This document shows, piece after piece, positions 8,275 to 15,529 of a stretch of DNA of 64,000 bases. The notes beneath the pieces are model-generated. The model was not told the DNA's origin. It did no database searches and saw only the letters and a program-made list of their open reading frames with translations. Both the position numbers and the translations under genes were made by a program. The stretch is from Candidatus Woesearchaeota archaeon. GTDB lineage: Archaea > Nanobdellota > Nanobdellia > Woesearchaeales > JACJVV01. The stretch lies in the NCBI GenBank assembly GCA_020637495.1, contig JACJVV010000003.1, positions 62,001-126,000 of the forward strand, in the 5' to 3' direction. Every line of letters begins with the position of its first letter. Within the stretch, counting starts at the first letter, position 1.

Positions 8275-8597
8275 TAAGCTTTCTGGATCCCTCTATAAGG
8301 CAATTCAAGCAACATTGAACCGCAATATCTCTGACCAAGAGTTGAAGCATTGCCTGTGACATTCAATCTGCATAATCCATCCAATGCTAAAACAAGCCCT
8401 GCAGGATCCATATGCACTGCTGCAAATAATCCTGCACCTATCTCAATGGCAGCTGAAGAATTGACTGCAAAATTAGGATCATAACCTGGAATCTTCTTTT
8501 CAAGATAATCCTGACCTGGTAAGAGACCCATGACAACCTCAGATGAGACTCTCAAGACAGCCTCACCTATGTCCCTTGCTGCTCTTAATCTGCTCAT
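8244..8597 (-). CDS. Unknown 117-aa protein
   Basis: A 117-aa frame not recognised as a family. The N-terminus is helical and amphipathic (MSRLRAARDIGEAVLRVSSE). The middle (SSAAIEIGAGLFAAVHMDPAGLVLALDGLCRL) is alanine- and glycine-rich and could be one or two membrane-associated helices. It ends with three cysteines spread over ~30 residues. The ATG at 8597 is the only early start. Its 3' end overlaps the tail of the convergent MscS-C39 gene by 31 bp. Such tail-to-tail overlap leaves some doubt, but the length and amino-acid composition favour a real gene. Confidence 0.5.
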   Translation of the reverse strand: MSRLRAARDIGEAVLRVSSEVVMGLLPGQDYLEKKIPGYDPNFAVNSSAAIEIGAGLFAAVHMDPAGLVLALDGLCRLNVTGNASTLGQRYCGSMLLELPYRGIQKAYHLCSGLQTR

Positions 8598-8701
8598 GAT
8601 TGATAGGATGAAGATGAGATTTAAAAATATTTAGAGTTAAGAAGATAATCATCCATAATTAATTTATAATTATAAATAAATAATAGAAATAAGGAAAGAA
8701 A

Positions 8702-8869
8702 TTAATCTTTCTTCTGCCATGCGTATGATCGCATCCTAGGAGATGCACCATAACCACAACTGGAACACTTCTTCTTTCTCATGTGATATGTTCTTTTTCC
8801 ACATCTTCTGCAAGCTATCATGTTTGTCTTGCCAGATTTCTTTCCGTGTGCTGCTGTTCCTTTTGTCAT
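8702..8869 (-). CDS. rpl37e: Ribosomal protein eL37
   Basis: A 55-aa zinc-ribbon protein of the large ribosomal subunit, MTKGTAAHGKKSGKTNMIAC at the N-terminus and ending AWQKKD. The zinc site is C20-x2-C23 and C35-x2-C38 (CRRC, CSSC), and the conserved SYAWQ motif near the C-terminus is present. The frame runs from ATG 8867-8869 to TAA 8702-8704. It follows the lsm gene after 10 bp, the standard archaeal lsm-rpl37e pair, so both are expected on one transcript. Confidence 0.97.
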   Translation of the reverse strand: MTKGTAAHGKKSGKTNMIACRRCGKRTYHMRKKKCSSCGYGASPRMRSYAWQKKD

Positions 8870-8879
8870 GTTACATCAC

Positions 8880-9104
8880 TTACGCTGGTGAAATGAATAT
8901 GATTGTGTCTCCTCTTATGAAAACAGTACCAAGCTTCCTTTTTACTGCGCCATCAACATATTCTTCAGCATCTTTCAATACTGCGTTTATGTGTATGTCA
9001 AAAGCCTCAAGGCTTCCCTGGAATTGCTTGCCGTTCTTGAGCTCAACAATTACTCTTTTATGTCTTGCATTGTTCAATGCATCTAAAGGTCTAGATTGTT
9101 CCAT
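8880..9104 (-). CDS. lsm: Sm-like archaeal protein (Lsm)
   Basis: A 74-aa Sm-fold RNA-binding protein that assembles into a ring and binds U-rich RNA. The Sm1 motif reads VIVELKNGKQFQGSLEAFDIHINAVL, with the conserved D-x-H-x-N, and Sm2 reads LGTVFIRGDTIIFISP with the RG pair. Residues 1-15 form the N-terminal helix. The ATG at 9104 is preceded by GAGGT seven bases upstream, and a TATA box lies at 9154-9161, so a leader of about 25 nt is likely. It is the first gene of the lsm-rpl37e operon. Confidence 0.97.
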   Translation of the reverse strand: MEQSRPLDALNNARHKRVIVELKNGKQFQGSLEAFDIHINAVLKDAEEYVDGAVKRKLGTVFIRGDTIIFISPA

Positions 9105-9153
9105 TTTAGTTTACCTCACAAAAATGCGAATATAGGCTGTGAAAGCCGGTTGG

Positions 9154-9161
9154 TTTATAAA
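9154..9161 (-). promoter_or_regulatory. TATA box for lsm-rpl37e
   Basis: TTTATAAA, about 53 bp ahead of the lsm start. Transcription would begin near 9132 and leave a short leader that carries the GAGGT ribosome-binding site. Confidence 0.7.
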
Positions 9162-9224
9162 TGTTACTGAATGAGATGATTTAATATAAAGACGAAAGTA
9201 TGGCAGATTGAATAGTAATATCAG

Positions 9225-9851
9225 TCAGTTTTTAGCTTGATTCTTACCCCATTCAACTATCAATGCATGATACTCATTGTAGAGCTTGTAATCCTTTGGG
9301 AGATTCTCTTGAAACAATGATTTAAGCATATCATAAGATTCATCTCCTTTTATTATCCTTTCATGAAGAAGCAAACTTTTTGTGTATGCATCGATAACAA
9401 ACTCAGGCTTTTTGTAGGCATAAAGCAAGATACTGTCTGCAGTCTCTGGACCGATGCCCCATATCTCTAGAAGCTCTTCGCGCTTAGGCACATCATGATC
9501 GTTGTCATCTGTGCCATGGCTCAGAAAAAACCATGCGAACTCTTTGAGCTTCTTTGCCTTCTGATTGAAATATCCTGAAGGTTTTATCAATTCTCCAATC
9601 CTTTCTTCCTTGGCTATGCTCATATTGTGAGGATCTAGAAGCCCTTTCTTCCTTAAATTATCTAAAGCCTTGACCACATTGATCCATGAAGTATTCTGCG
9701 TGAGTATTGCTCCGACACATATCTCAAACCTCTCAAGATTATTATTCGGATAATCGTAATTGCCTGGACGATATTTATTATTGATAGGCCACCATCCTTG
9801 TCTTCCATACTTCTTTATAAGCGAATCATATAATTCCTGAAGCTTCTCCAT
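9225..9851 (-). CDS. Endonuclease III-related DNA glycosylase (COG2231/MagIII-like), no Fe-S tail
   Basis: A 208-aa base-excision repair protein of the HhH-GPD superfamily. The fold is visible as FEICVGAILTQNTSWINV, then LKEFAWFF, then the helix-hairpin-helix LLEIWGIGPETADSILLYAY and the catalytic Asp in FVIDAYT. At the position of the Nth catalytic lysine (G-x-G-R-K-T-A) the sequence is GIGPETA, so a monofunctional glycosylase is expected. The protein stops at HALIVEWGKNQAKN, where the four-cysteine iron-sulfur loop of EndoIII would begin. This fits COG2231 enzymes such as Helicobacter MagIII, which act on alkylated purines. The exact substrate is inference. Confidence 0.85.
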   Translation of the reverse strand: MEKLQELYDSLIKKYGRQGWWPINNKYRPGNYDYPNNNLERFEICVGAILTQNTSWINVVKALDNLRKKGLLDPHNMSIAKEERIGELIKPSGYFNQKAKKLKEFAWFFLSHGTDDNDHDVPKREELLEIWGIGPETADSILLYAYKKPEFVIDAYTKSLLLHERIIKGDESYDMLKSLFQENLPKDYKLYNEYHALIVEWGKNQAKN

Positions 9852-9892
9852 AACACATCTAGAGTGATGATTTTTAAAAAACTATCTAGATT

Positions 9893-10834
9893 TCAAAGCC
9901 AGTTCTTCTTGTAGAATATACTGAACATTGATGCAAGAAGAGCGATCAAGAATACTACAAAGAAATAGAAACCATAAGGATGATCAGTTAGAGGTATGTT
10001 GATGAAATTTGTGTCAAATACTGCTGCAAACAATACAGGTATTGACAAGCACACAGTTATAGCTGTCAATGTCTTCATTATCTTGTTAAGGCTGTTAGAT
10101 ATGTTTGAGAGACGGATATTGAACATATCGGTGACACGTTCACGCATGCTCATTATTATGTGCATCTGATGCTGCAATGTATGATAGATATCATCCAGGT
10201 TCAGTTTCCTGTCTTTAGGCATCTTCTGGTATAAAGTGCTCTGCTTAATGAAATACAACAGCTGGTTCGTCTTCCATATATTAGTATTGACTAAATGCAA
10301 TTGTCTTTTCAACTTTAGCAGTATGCCTACATCTACAGATCTGTTGTCTATCAATGTATCCTCAATATTGCTGATCTCCTGATCTATACTGTTCAATATC
10401 TCATAATCCTGCTCTGTATTGAACTCTAGAAAATCTGTAAGGATATAATCAATATTCCTCAAATTCTTCTTAGAGTCAAGTTCACTTTTGATACGATTCA
10501 GATAAGGCCTGTAAGCATTCTCAGACGAAATGAGAATAAGTGCATTCTTTGCTACTATTATCACACTTCCTAAAGTGTTTATCTTCCCATCCTTCAGCTG
10601 CTCATCCACATAATAGAACTGCAAAGGATCAAGAGATATAAGTTCAGATATGCTACTTTTTTTGTACTTTGACAGTATATCCTTGTGGAAGTTGAATCTT
10701 TTAGACAGTGCAGTCAATTCATCTTGACTTGGCCTTGATGCAAGGATGAAAAACTGCTGTTTGCTTGTCTTAGGAATCCCTTTTCCAAGTGAGGTACTTG
10801 ACTTGGAGAACGAAATATTGTCTATCATTAGCAC
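9893..10834 (-). CDS. CorA-family (2-TM-GxN) divalent metal transporter-like protein with altered signature
   Basis: A 313-aa CorA-like protein. The N-terminal two-thirds is cytoplasmic alpha/beta followed by long helices (about residues 125-250, LEFNTEQDYEILNSIDQEIS onward). Two C-terminal membrane helices follow (ITVCLSIPVLFAAVF and FYFFVVFLIALLASMFSIFY) and the end is the basic KKNWL typical of CorA. The invariant Y-G-M-N at the end of TM1 is replaced by F-D-T-N (VFDTNFINIPL). The GMN ring binds hydrated Mg2+ in CorA, and variants occur in ZntB (GIN). So transport of Mg2+ is not safe to assume. Confidence 0.85.
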   Translation of the reverse strand: MLMIDNISFSKSSTSLGKGIPKTSKQQFFILASRPSQDELTALSKRFNFHKDILSKYKKSSISELISLDPLQFYYVDEQLKDGKINTLGSVIIVAKNALILISSENAYRPYLNRIKSELDSKKNLRNIDYILTDFLEFNTEQDYEILNSIDQEISNIEDTLIDNRSVDVGILLKLKRQLHLVNTNIWKTNQLLYFIKQSTLYQKMPKDRKLNLDDIYHTLQHQMHIIMSMRERVTDMFNIRLSNISNSLNKIMKTLTAITVCLSIPVLFAAVFDTNFINIPLTDHPYGFYFFVVFLIALLASMFSIFYKKNWL

Positions 10835-10908
10835 ATATTAACTTATACTGCTTATAAAATTAAGGTATTTCTTGCGAGTGATGAATCAATCTAAGATAGA
10901 AGTATATA

Positions 10909-11367
10909 CTAGGAGAAAATGCCACCAAACTTCTTATGGACATGGCTGTTCCACAACCTCTGGAATTGACTTGCATCAGGGAGTCTTATGGCTGTATTGT
11001 TCTGATTGAGGAATATCTTGAATACTATCTTAAGCCAATGATACCTGTCCTTGAACCATGGCTGTTTCTCGTGCACAATTATCTTTATGTTCCCTATCTC
11101 AGTCTTGTTGAAACCTTTTCCTATATTGAAATATAACACCCTGTCTTCACCAAGCTTCCTTTCCTTGGGATGTGGCCTGTAAGAACGATGAACTTGCTCG
11201 GAGAGGTGATGGAACATCACTTTCTTCACTATATCCTCTTCAAGAAGTTCCATGAAATGATCTTCAGTAAGATGGCGATCAGAAGCTTTCAATGTCCATC
11301 CTTTGAATTCTATACCTAAAGAAGTCCCATTTGCCCAAAGGATCCTCTTCTCACCATACATGCTCAT
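10909..11367 (-). CDS. Unknown 152-aa protein
   Basis: A soluble 152-aa protein that I do not recognise. It is rich in His, Trp, Lys and Phe (FHHLSEQVHRSYRPHPKERK, KQPWFKDRYHWLKIVFK). The N-terminal YGEKRILWANGTSLGIEFKG looks like a beta hairpin pair. There is no signal peptide or membrane helix. It lies between the CorA-like gene and lplB on the same strand but with gaps of about 75 and 40 bp. The first of two possible ATGs (residue 1 or 3) is used here. No function is assigned. Confidence 0.6.
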   Translation of the reverse strand: MSMYGEKRILWANGTSLGIEFKGWTLKASDRHLTEDHFMELLEEDIVKKVMFHHLSEQVHRSYRPHPKERKLGEDRVLYFNIGKGFNKTEIGNIKIIVHEKQPWFKDRYHWLKIVFKIFLNQNNTAIRLPDASQFQRLWNSHVHKKFGGIFS

Positions 11368-11408
11368 GTAATAGAATCAGGAAAAGATGTATTTATAATT
11401 TTGCCTTT

Positions 11409-11681
11409 TTATGAGGACTGCTTGACTGCTTTCTGAAGATCATCAGGTGAGAATCCTATCAGCTGTATATTCTTAGTCTGGATAATGTCTTTAAGCCTCT
11501 GCGATACATGATCGAATGGAACACCCATTAGTCCTTTCTCTATGTCCTCTATCGCATACTCTGGGTGAATGAAGAAATCCCCGCATAACTTTATCGTCAA
11601 GATATGATCATTCTTATGCATCAATTCTATCCTGAGAAGCTTCCCTCCCTCTACCTTATAATCAATATTTGCCTGTTTCAT
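11409..11681 (-). CDS. lplB: Lipoate-protein ligase accessory subunit (LplB/C-terminal domain)
   Basis: A 90-aa stand-alone version of the C-terminal domain of bacterial LplA. The pattern KVEGGKLLRIELMHKNDHI, then IKLCGDFFIHPEYAIEDIEKGLMG is characteristic (G-K-L-hydrophobic-strand, G-D-F-F). In Thermoplasma, LplA needs a separate LplB to form lipoyl-AMP. The gene is the last in the lipoyl cluster, after a very AT-rich 82-bp gap behind lplA. Separate genes for the two domains are the usual archaeal arrangement. Confidence 0.9.
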   Translation of the reverse strand: MKQANIDYKVEGGKLLRIELMHKNDHILTIKLCGDFFIHPEYAIEDIEKGLMGVPFDHVSQRLKDIIQTKNIQLIGFSPDDLQKAVKQSS

Positions 11682-11763
11682 TCTTAATTATTTTTCCTTA
11701 ATTATTCTATTTTTTATCATTAAATATCTAATTATTCTATTTAATTATTTTAATTAATAATTC

Positions 11764-12519
11764 TCATCTCTGCTTGTTCCATCTATCTGTTGCATACTTC
11801 TCTTTGCATATCTGCAGTGCAGTATCTTCCTCAAAGAACTCTGACTGTTCAAACTCGACATCAAATGTCTCCTCGAATCCTTCTGTCAATGCTTCTGCTA
11901 ATCTTTCATAGGATATCTCCTTCCCCATATGCTTTATGCTAGTTACCCTGTCTTTTGCCGCAGATATCATCTTATCCCTTATCTTCTCGTCTGGGACTTT
12001 AAGTACTGAGAACATCTTCTCAATATCAACATCCATAAGTATAGTGCCATGCTGCAAAACTATGCCTCCAAACCTAGTCTGTGCATTGCCGGAGATCTTC
12101 TTCCCATCAACAACAATGTCATTTATCGGCTTGAATTCAGAATCGATCCCTAGCTTTTTCAGACCAAGAATGATCGCTCCACATATCTTCTCATAAGATT
12201 TTATTATGTCTTTTGGAAGATCATCTTCTGACAATACAATAGAATATGTCAATTCATGCTCGTGGAGAACTGCACCTCCTCCTGTATAGCGGCGGATTAT
12301 GTCAATACCTAGATCTTCAGCTTTCTTGACATCAACTTCTTTTTCCAATGATTGGAAGTAACCGATAGTCACTGCGGGAGGCTTCCATCTGTAGAAACGT
12401 AATGTGTTAGGAATGATGTTCTTCATCCTGCTTATCGCAATGGTCTCATCTATCGCCATCTGCATCGCTCCATTCGTCTCAATGTTGCCTAGCAGACGCC
12501 ATTTCTCCTGCATGATCAT
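11764..12519 (-). CDS. lplA: Lipoate-protein ligase, catalytic subunit
   Basis: A 251-aa BPL/LplA/LipB-fold ligase that activates lipoate with ATP and transfers it to a lysine of a carrier protein. The signature RRYTGGGAVLHEHELTYSI (about residues 74-93) is the lipoyl-binding loop. KISGNAQTR and VLQHGTIL (about residues 130-150) include the catalytic lysine of the K-I-S/A-G motif. The separate C-terminal domain is supplied by lplB. The start codon overlaps the stop of lipA by 4 bp (ATGA-type coupling), so it is translated with lipA. Octanoyl transfer in place of LipB is possible, since no lipB is seen. Confidence 0.95.
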   Translation of the reverse strand: MIMQEKWRLLGNIETNGAMQMAIDETIAISRMKNIIPNTLRFYRWKPPAVTIGYFQSLEKEVDVKKAEDLGIDIIRRYTGGGAVLHEHELTYSIVLSEDDLPKDIIKSYEKICGAIILGLKKLGIDSEFKPINDIVVDGKKISGNAQTRFGGIVLQHGTILMDVDIEKMFSVLKVPDEKIRDKMISAAKDRVTSIKHMGKEISYERLAEALTEGFEETFDVEFEQSEFFEEDTALQICKEKYATDRWNKQR

Positions 12520-13382
12520 TCTCCGTGGAGCTCTCTTGCACGATAAGAGCTTCTCACAAGTCTTCCAGACGCTGCATTCTTGAAACCCAGATCAAGAGCA
12601 ATATCTTTCAGTTCCTCAAATTCTTCATCCGAATATTCTTTGACTACATCTGCATGATCATCTGAAGGCTGCATATATTGCCCTATCGTCACAATATCAA
12701 CATCAACCTTACGAAGATCCTTGAGTGTCTTGATTATGTCTTCCTTTGATTCACCAAGACCAACCATAAGACCTGATTTTGTAAGCATTATAGGATCGGT
12801 TCGTTTCACTTCTTTAAGGAGCATCAACGATAGGTCATAATCGCCAGATGGCCTGACTTTAGGAAAGATATCCCTTGTCACCTCAATATTATGATTAAGG
12901 ACATCAGGCTTTGCATCTATAATCGTCTTCAAGGCTGCAATATTCCCTCTCAAGTCGCTGATAAGGACTTCAACCTTGCATCCTTGCTTCTTGACCTCTT
13001 CAATAACCTTGACAAAGTGTGATGCACCACCATCACCAAGATCATCCCTTGTGACACAAGTTATCACTACGTATTTCAATCCTAGTTCTTTTATTGCGTC
13101 TGCTATACGTCTTGGTTCATTCTCATCAAGAATCTGAGGCTTGCCATGCTTAACATTGCAATAGAGACAATTCCTTGTGCATGTGTCGCCCATTATCATG
13201 AAGGTGGCAGTCTTCGCTGAGAAACATTCGTAGCGGTTAGGACAGTTCGCTTCCATGCAGACAGTTGTTAACTTATTCTCTGTAAGAAGCGATAAAGTAG
13301 CAAGATACTGATGACGATCGATCCTTTTCTTTGCATCGCTTGGGATTGGCCGGATGCTTCCATCACTATTTCTTCCTTGCAT
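12516..13382 (-). CDS. lipA: Lipoyl synthase
   Basis: A radical-SAM enzyme of 288 aa that inserts two sulfurs into a protein-bound octanoyl chain. The auxiliary cluster ligands are in TVCMEANCPNRYECF (C-x4-C-x5-C), the radical-SAM cluster in CTRNCLYCNV (C-x3-C-x2-C), and the conserved serine for the auxiliary cluster is in the C-terminal RLVRSSYRARE. The length is normal for the family. It overlaps the flavoprotein gene by 17 bp upstream and lplA by 4 bp downstream. LipA is uncommon among small-genome DPANN archaea, so its context here matters. Confidence 0.97.
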   Translation of the reverse strand: MQGRNSDGSIRPIPSDAKKRIDRHQYLATLSLLTENKLTTVCMEANCPNRYECFSAKTATFMIMGDTCTRNCLYCNVKHGKPQILDENEPRRIADAIKELGLKYVVITCVTRDDLGDGGASHFVKVIEEVKKQGCKVEVLISDLRGNIAALKTIIDAKPDVLNHNIEVTRDIFPKVRPSGDYDLSLMLLKEVKRTDPIMLTKSGLMVGLGESKEDIIKTLKDLRKVDVDIVTIGQYMQPSDDHADVVKEYSDEEFEELKDIALDLGFKNAASGRLVRSSYRARELHGE

Positions 13383-14709
13383 TCAGAACACCTATCTTTC
13401 TCTGGCATATGTCTGCCACTACAGATAACGGTTCGAATATAGGAGCTACACTAGGATTGTAACAGTAATCAATACTGCATAAGTCAGATAATTTCATCTT
13501 ATACTGGATTGCCATAGATACCAGATCCAATCTTCCAGCTACTTCCTCATGCCCTATTATCTGAGCACCGAGTACATATCCTTTCATGTCTGCGATGAGT
13601 TTTATTATTATATCTTTCTTGTCAAGGCAATGCTCTGAACGAGTATATGCTTTGAGTCTTGCAGATGCAGTCTTGATACCTTTTCTAGCAGCTGCTTCTG
13701 TTGTCATCCCTGTTGCTCCAAAGACAGTCTCACCTATCCTTGATATGGCAGTGTTGTTTGTCCAGAATCTCAATTGCTTTTTAGGGTTTGAACTGTTGAG
13801 TATGTTATTTGCTGCAATCTGTGCCTGGCGAACAGCAGAAGTGCCCAACCATGATGTTATCGATTCTGATTTCTTTGTCTTAGGATCCTGTTTTGAGATC
13901 TCTATGCAATCACCGATGCAGTATATATCCTTCTTTGACTGCATCTTATCGTTCACTACAATCCCCCTGTTGAACTTTAACCCTAGTGATTTTGCAAAGT
14001 GATCCTTTACATGAATTCCAGTAGAGACTATCAGCTTGTCACGGCTAGTAAGCTTCAGATCTTGGATGTCGTCAATACTTACGTCTGTCTTGACCTTCAT
14101 ACCTTTATCCTCTAATATCTTCTGGACTATGCTGCACATATCCTGGTCGAACATCCCAGGGAGTATATGAGGTTGTCTCTCGATTATCGTTACCTTCTTT
14201 TTCTGTTCGATCAGACCCCAGCCTAGCTCCACACCTATGAAACCACCGCCTATTATTATCGCATTATCGAAAGACCTTATGTTCTTCTGCAGATATTCCA
14301 CATCATCGTATGTAGTGAATGTCATGTACTGGCTTTTCTCAATGTCCTTTATCGGAGGTATGAACGGATGCGCTCCGTGAGCGAGAACCAGAACATCATA
14401 ACTTATCTTCCCTTTCTTTCCTGAACCTATGTTCTTATATGTTATCGTCTTTAGCTTATCATCCACCTCGACAGCTTCAGTATCAAGCTTGAGGTCAACA
14501 TCTTCCTTAACATAATCATCCTCATGGAACAATACTATGTCTGAAAGCTTCTCGACTGTACCCTCTATTACATATGGCAGCGAACAATGAGAGTACTCAG
14601 TATGCTTCCCTTTCTCTAGAATTGTTATAGAGATATCCTTATTCAATTTCCTGAGCTCAAACGCTGCAACAGTTCCTGCTGCTCCACCACCTATTATCAC
14701 TACTTTCAC
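13366..14709 (-). CDS. FAD-dependent pyridine nucleotide-disulfide oxidoreductase, CoA-disulfide reductase/NADH oxidase-like
   Basis: A 447-aa flavoprotein. The N-terminal FAD site is VVIIGGGAAGTVAAFEL, a second Rossmann motif IIIGGGFIGVELGWGL (about residues 150-165) binds NAD(P)H, and YCIGDCIEI is the late FAD motif. Residue Cys42 in YSHCSLPYVIEG sits where CoA-disulfide reductases and NADH oxidases carry the single redox cysteine (family S-x3-C-G-L-P-Y; here Ser replaces the Gly). It ends with the dimerisation domain. It lacks the C-x4-C of dihydrolipoamide dehydrogenase. It overlaps ahpD-like by 4 bp and lipA by 17 bp. Its placement suggests that it reduces a lipoyl, CoA or other small disulfide; which one is inference. 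Confidence 0.9.
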   Translation of the reverse strand: MKVVIIGGGAAGTVAAFELRKLNKDISITILEKGKHTEYSHCSLPYVIEGTVEKLSDIVLFHEDDYVKEDVDLKLDTEAVEVDDKLKTITYKNIGSGKKGKISYDVLVLAHGAHPFIPPIKDIEKSQYMTFTTYDDVEYLQKNIRSFDNAIIIGGGFIGVELGWGLIEQKKKVTIIERQPHILPGMFDQDMCSIVQKILEDKGMKVKTDVSIDDIQDLKLTSRDKLIVSTGIHVKDHFAKSLGLKFNRGIVVNDKMQSKKDIYCIGDCIEISKQDPKTKKSESITSWLGTSAVRQAQIAANNILNSSNPKKQLRFWTNNTAISRIGETVFGATGMTTEAAARKGIKTASARLKAYTRSEHCLDKKDIIIKLIADMKGYVLGAQIIGHEEVAGRLDLVSMAIQYKMKLSDLCSIDYCYNPSVAPIFEPLSVVADICQRKIGVLNARKK

Positions 14710-15062
14710 TTGAAATCTCCTTTGTCAGTTGTGTTGAATTCATCTATTATCTTCTCTACCACTTGCAGATGCATCATGGCAGGACCTCCTCCCATGACTA
14801 CAGCGACCCAACATGCAGAAAGAATCTCATCTTTTGAAAGTCCTGCCTTAAGAGCTGCCCTGACATGGGCGACAAGACAATATTCACAACCATCCTTTAT
14901 AGCAATTGCAATAGCAATGAGCTCAACAGTCTTCTTATCGAGCTTGCTTTCTACAACATCCATGAACTCATAGAAAGATTTCATCTGGTCGGGAGTTGAT
15001 TCCCTTAATCTTGACAGACCATGAACTGTATCCCTTAATAGTTGCTTATAATCTTCAGCCAT
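14706..15062 (-). CDS. AhpD-like carboxymuconolactone decarboxylase-family protein
   Basis: A 118-aa helical protein with the AhpD core: CEYCLVAHVRAALKAG carries Cys59-x2-Cys62 and His66, the redox/proton-relay site, followed by LSKDEILSACWVAVVMGGGPAM. In Mycobacterium tuberculosis, AhpD passes electrons from the lipoyl protein DlaT to the peroxiredoxin AhpC. Here the gene follows a lipoyl-carrier gene by 12 bp and overlaps the flavoprotein by 4 bp. That is the setting expected for a lipoyl-dependent disulfide relay. A simple CMD function cannot be excluded. Confidence 0.9.
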   Translation of the reverse strand: MAEDYKQLLRDTVHGLSRLRESTPDQMKSFYEFMDVVESKLDKKTVELIAIAIAIKDGCEYCLVAHVRAALKAGLSKDEILSACWVAVVMGGGPAMMHLQVVEKIIDEFNTTDKGDFK

Positions 15063-15074
15063 TCATCAATCACC

Positions 15075-15395
15075 TTAATCAATCTTAACTTTCATTATCC
15101 AGCTTCCTTTTGGATCATTGTTTATTACAGATGGATCATCAAACAATGCATCATTCACTTCAACTATCTTCCCTGTGACCGGACTATTGACATGTCCAGA
15201 CCATTTTACAGCTTCAAGCGTCACATATTTCTCGCCTTTTGCGATCTTCTTTCCTTTCTCTGGAAGCTCAATGAACATGAACTCTTTTGCCTGCTTTGCA
15301 GCTTCCTCAGTTATTCCAACTGTGGCTATTTCTCCTTCAACCTTAACCCAAGAATTTTCCTCTGTATATTGCTTGTCTGCCATTTTATGCATCAT
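15075..15395 (-). CDS. gcvH: GcvH-like lipoyl carrier protein (short)
   Basis: A 106-aa lipoyl-domain protein. NSWVKVEGEIATVGITEEAA matches the GcvH N-terminus. Lys64 in TLEAVKWSGHVNSPVTG is the expected lipoylation site (GcvH E-S-V-K-A), and GKIVEVNDAL follows. It is about 20 residues shorter than usual GcvH and lacks most of the C-terminal helix. Start ATG 15395 lies about 20-25 bp after TTTTTTATAC; a second ATG at 15383 is possible. It heads the lipoyl cluster. No glycine decarboxylase or aminomethyltransferase gene is in the window, so a role as redox carrier is as likely as glycine cleavage. Confidence 0.93.
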   Translation of the reverse strand: MMHKMADKQYTEENSWVKVEGEIATVGITEEAAKQAKEFMFIELPEKGKKIAKGEKYVTLEAVKWSGHVNSPVTGKIVEVNDALFDDPSVINNDPKGSWIMKVKID

Positions 15396-15529
15396 TAAAG
15401 AGAGATAGTATAAAAAAGTTTTCTAGCATTTTATTATATGAAGCTTAGCTTATTAGGTCTTAGCTCATAAAAATCATAACCTTAGCCTTGTATATATTAT
15501 ATAGACATTGACTTATGTAGATCTAAAAA

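Noticed and set aside
9225..9851. Truncated endonuclease III
   Set aside because: The missing Fe-S tail and lysine fit the COG2231/MagIII family; no remnants of the cysteine loop follow the stop, so it is not a broken gene.
11682..11763. AT-rich 82-bp gap before lplB as a separate regulatory element
   Set aside because: It shows only repetitive AATTATT tracts without stems or conserved boxes; a weak internal promoter is possible but unsupported.
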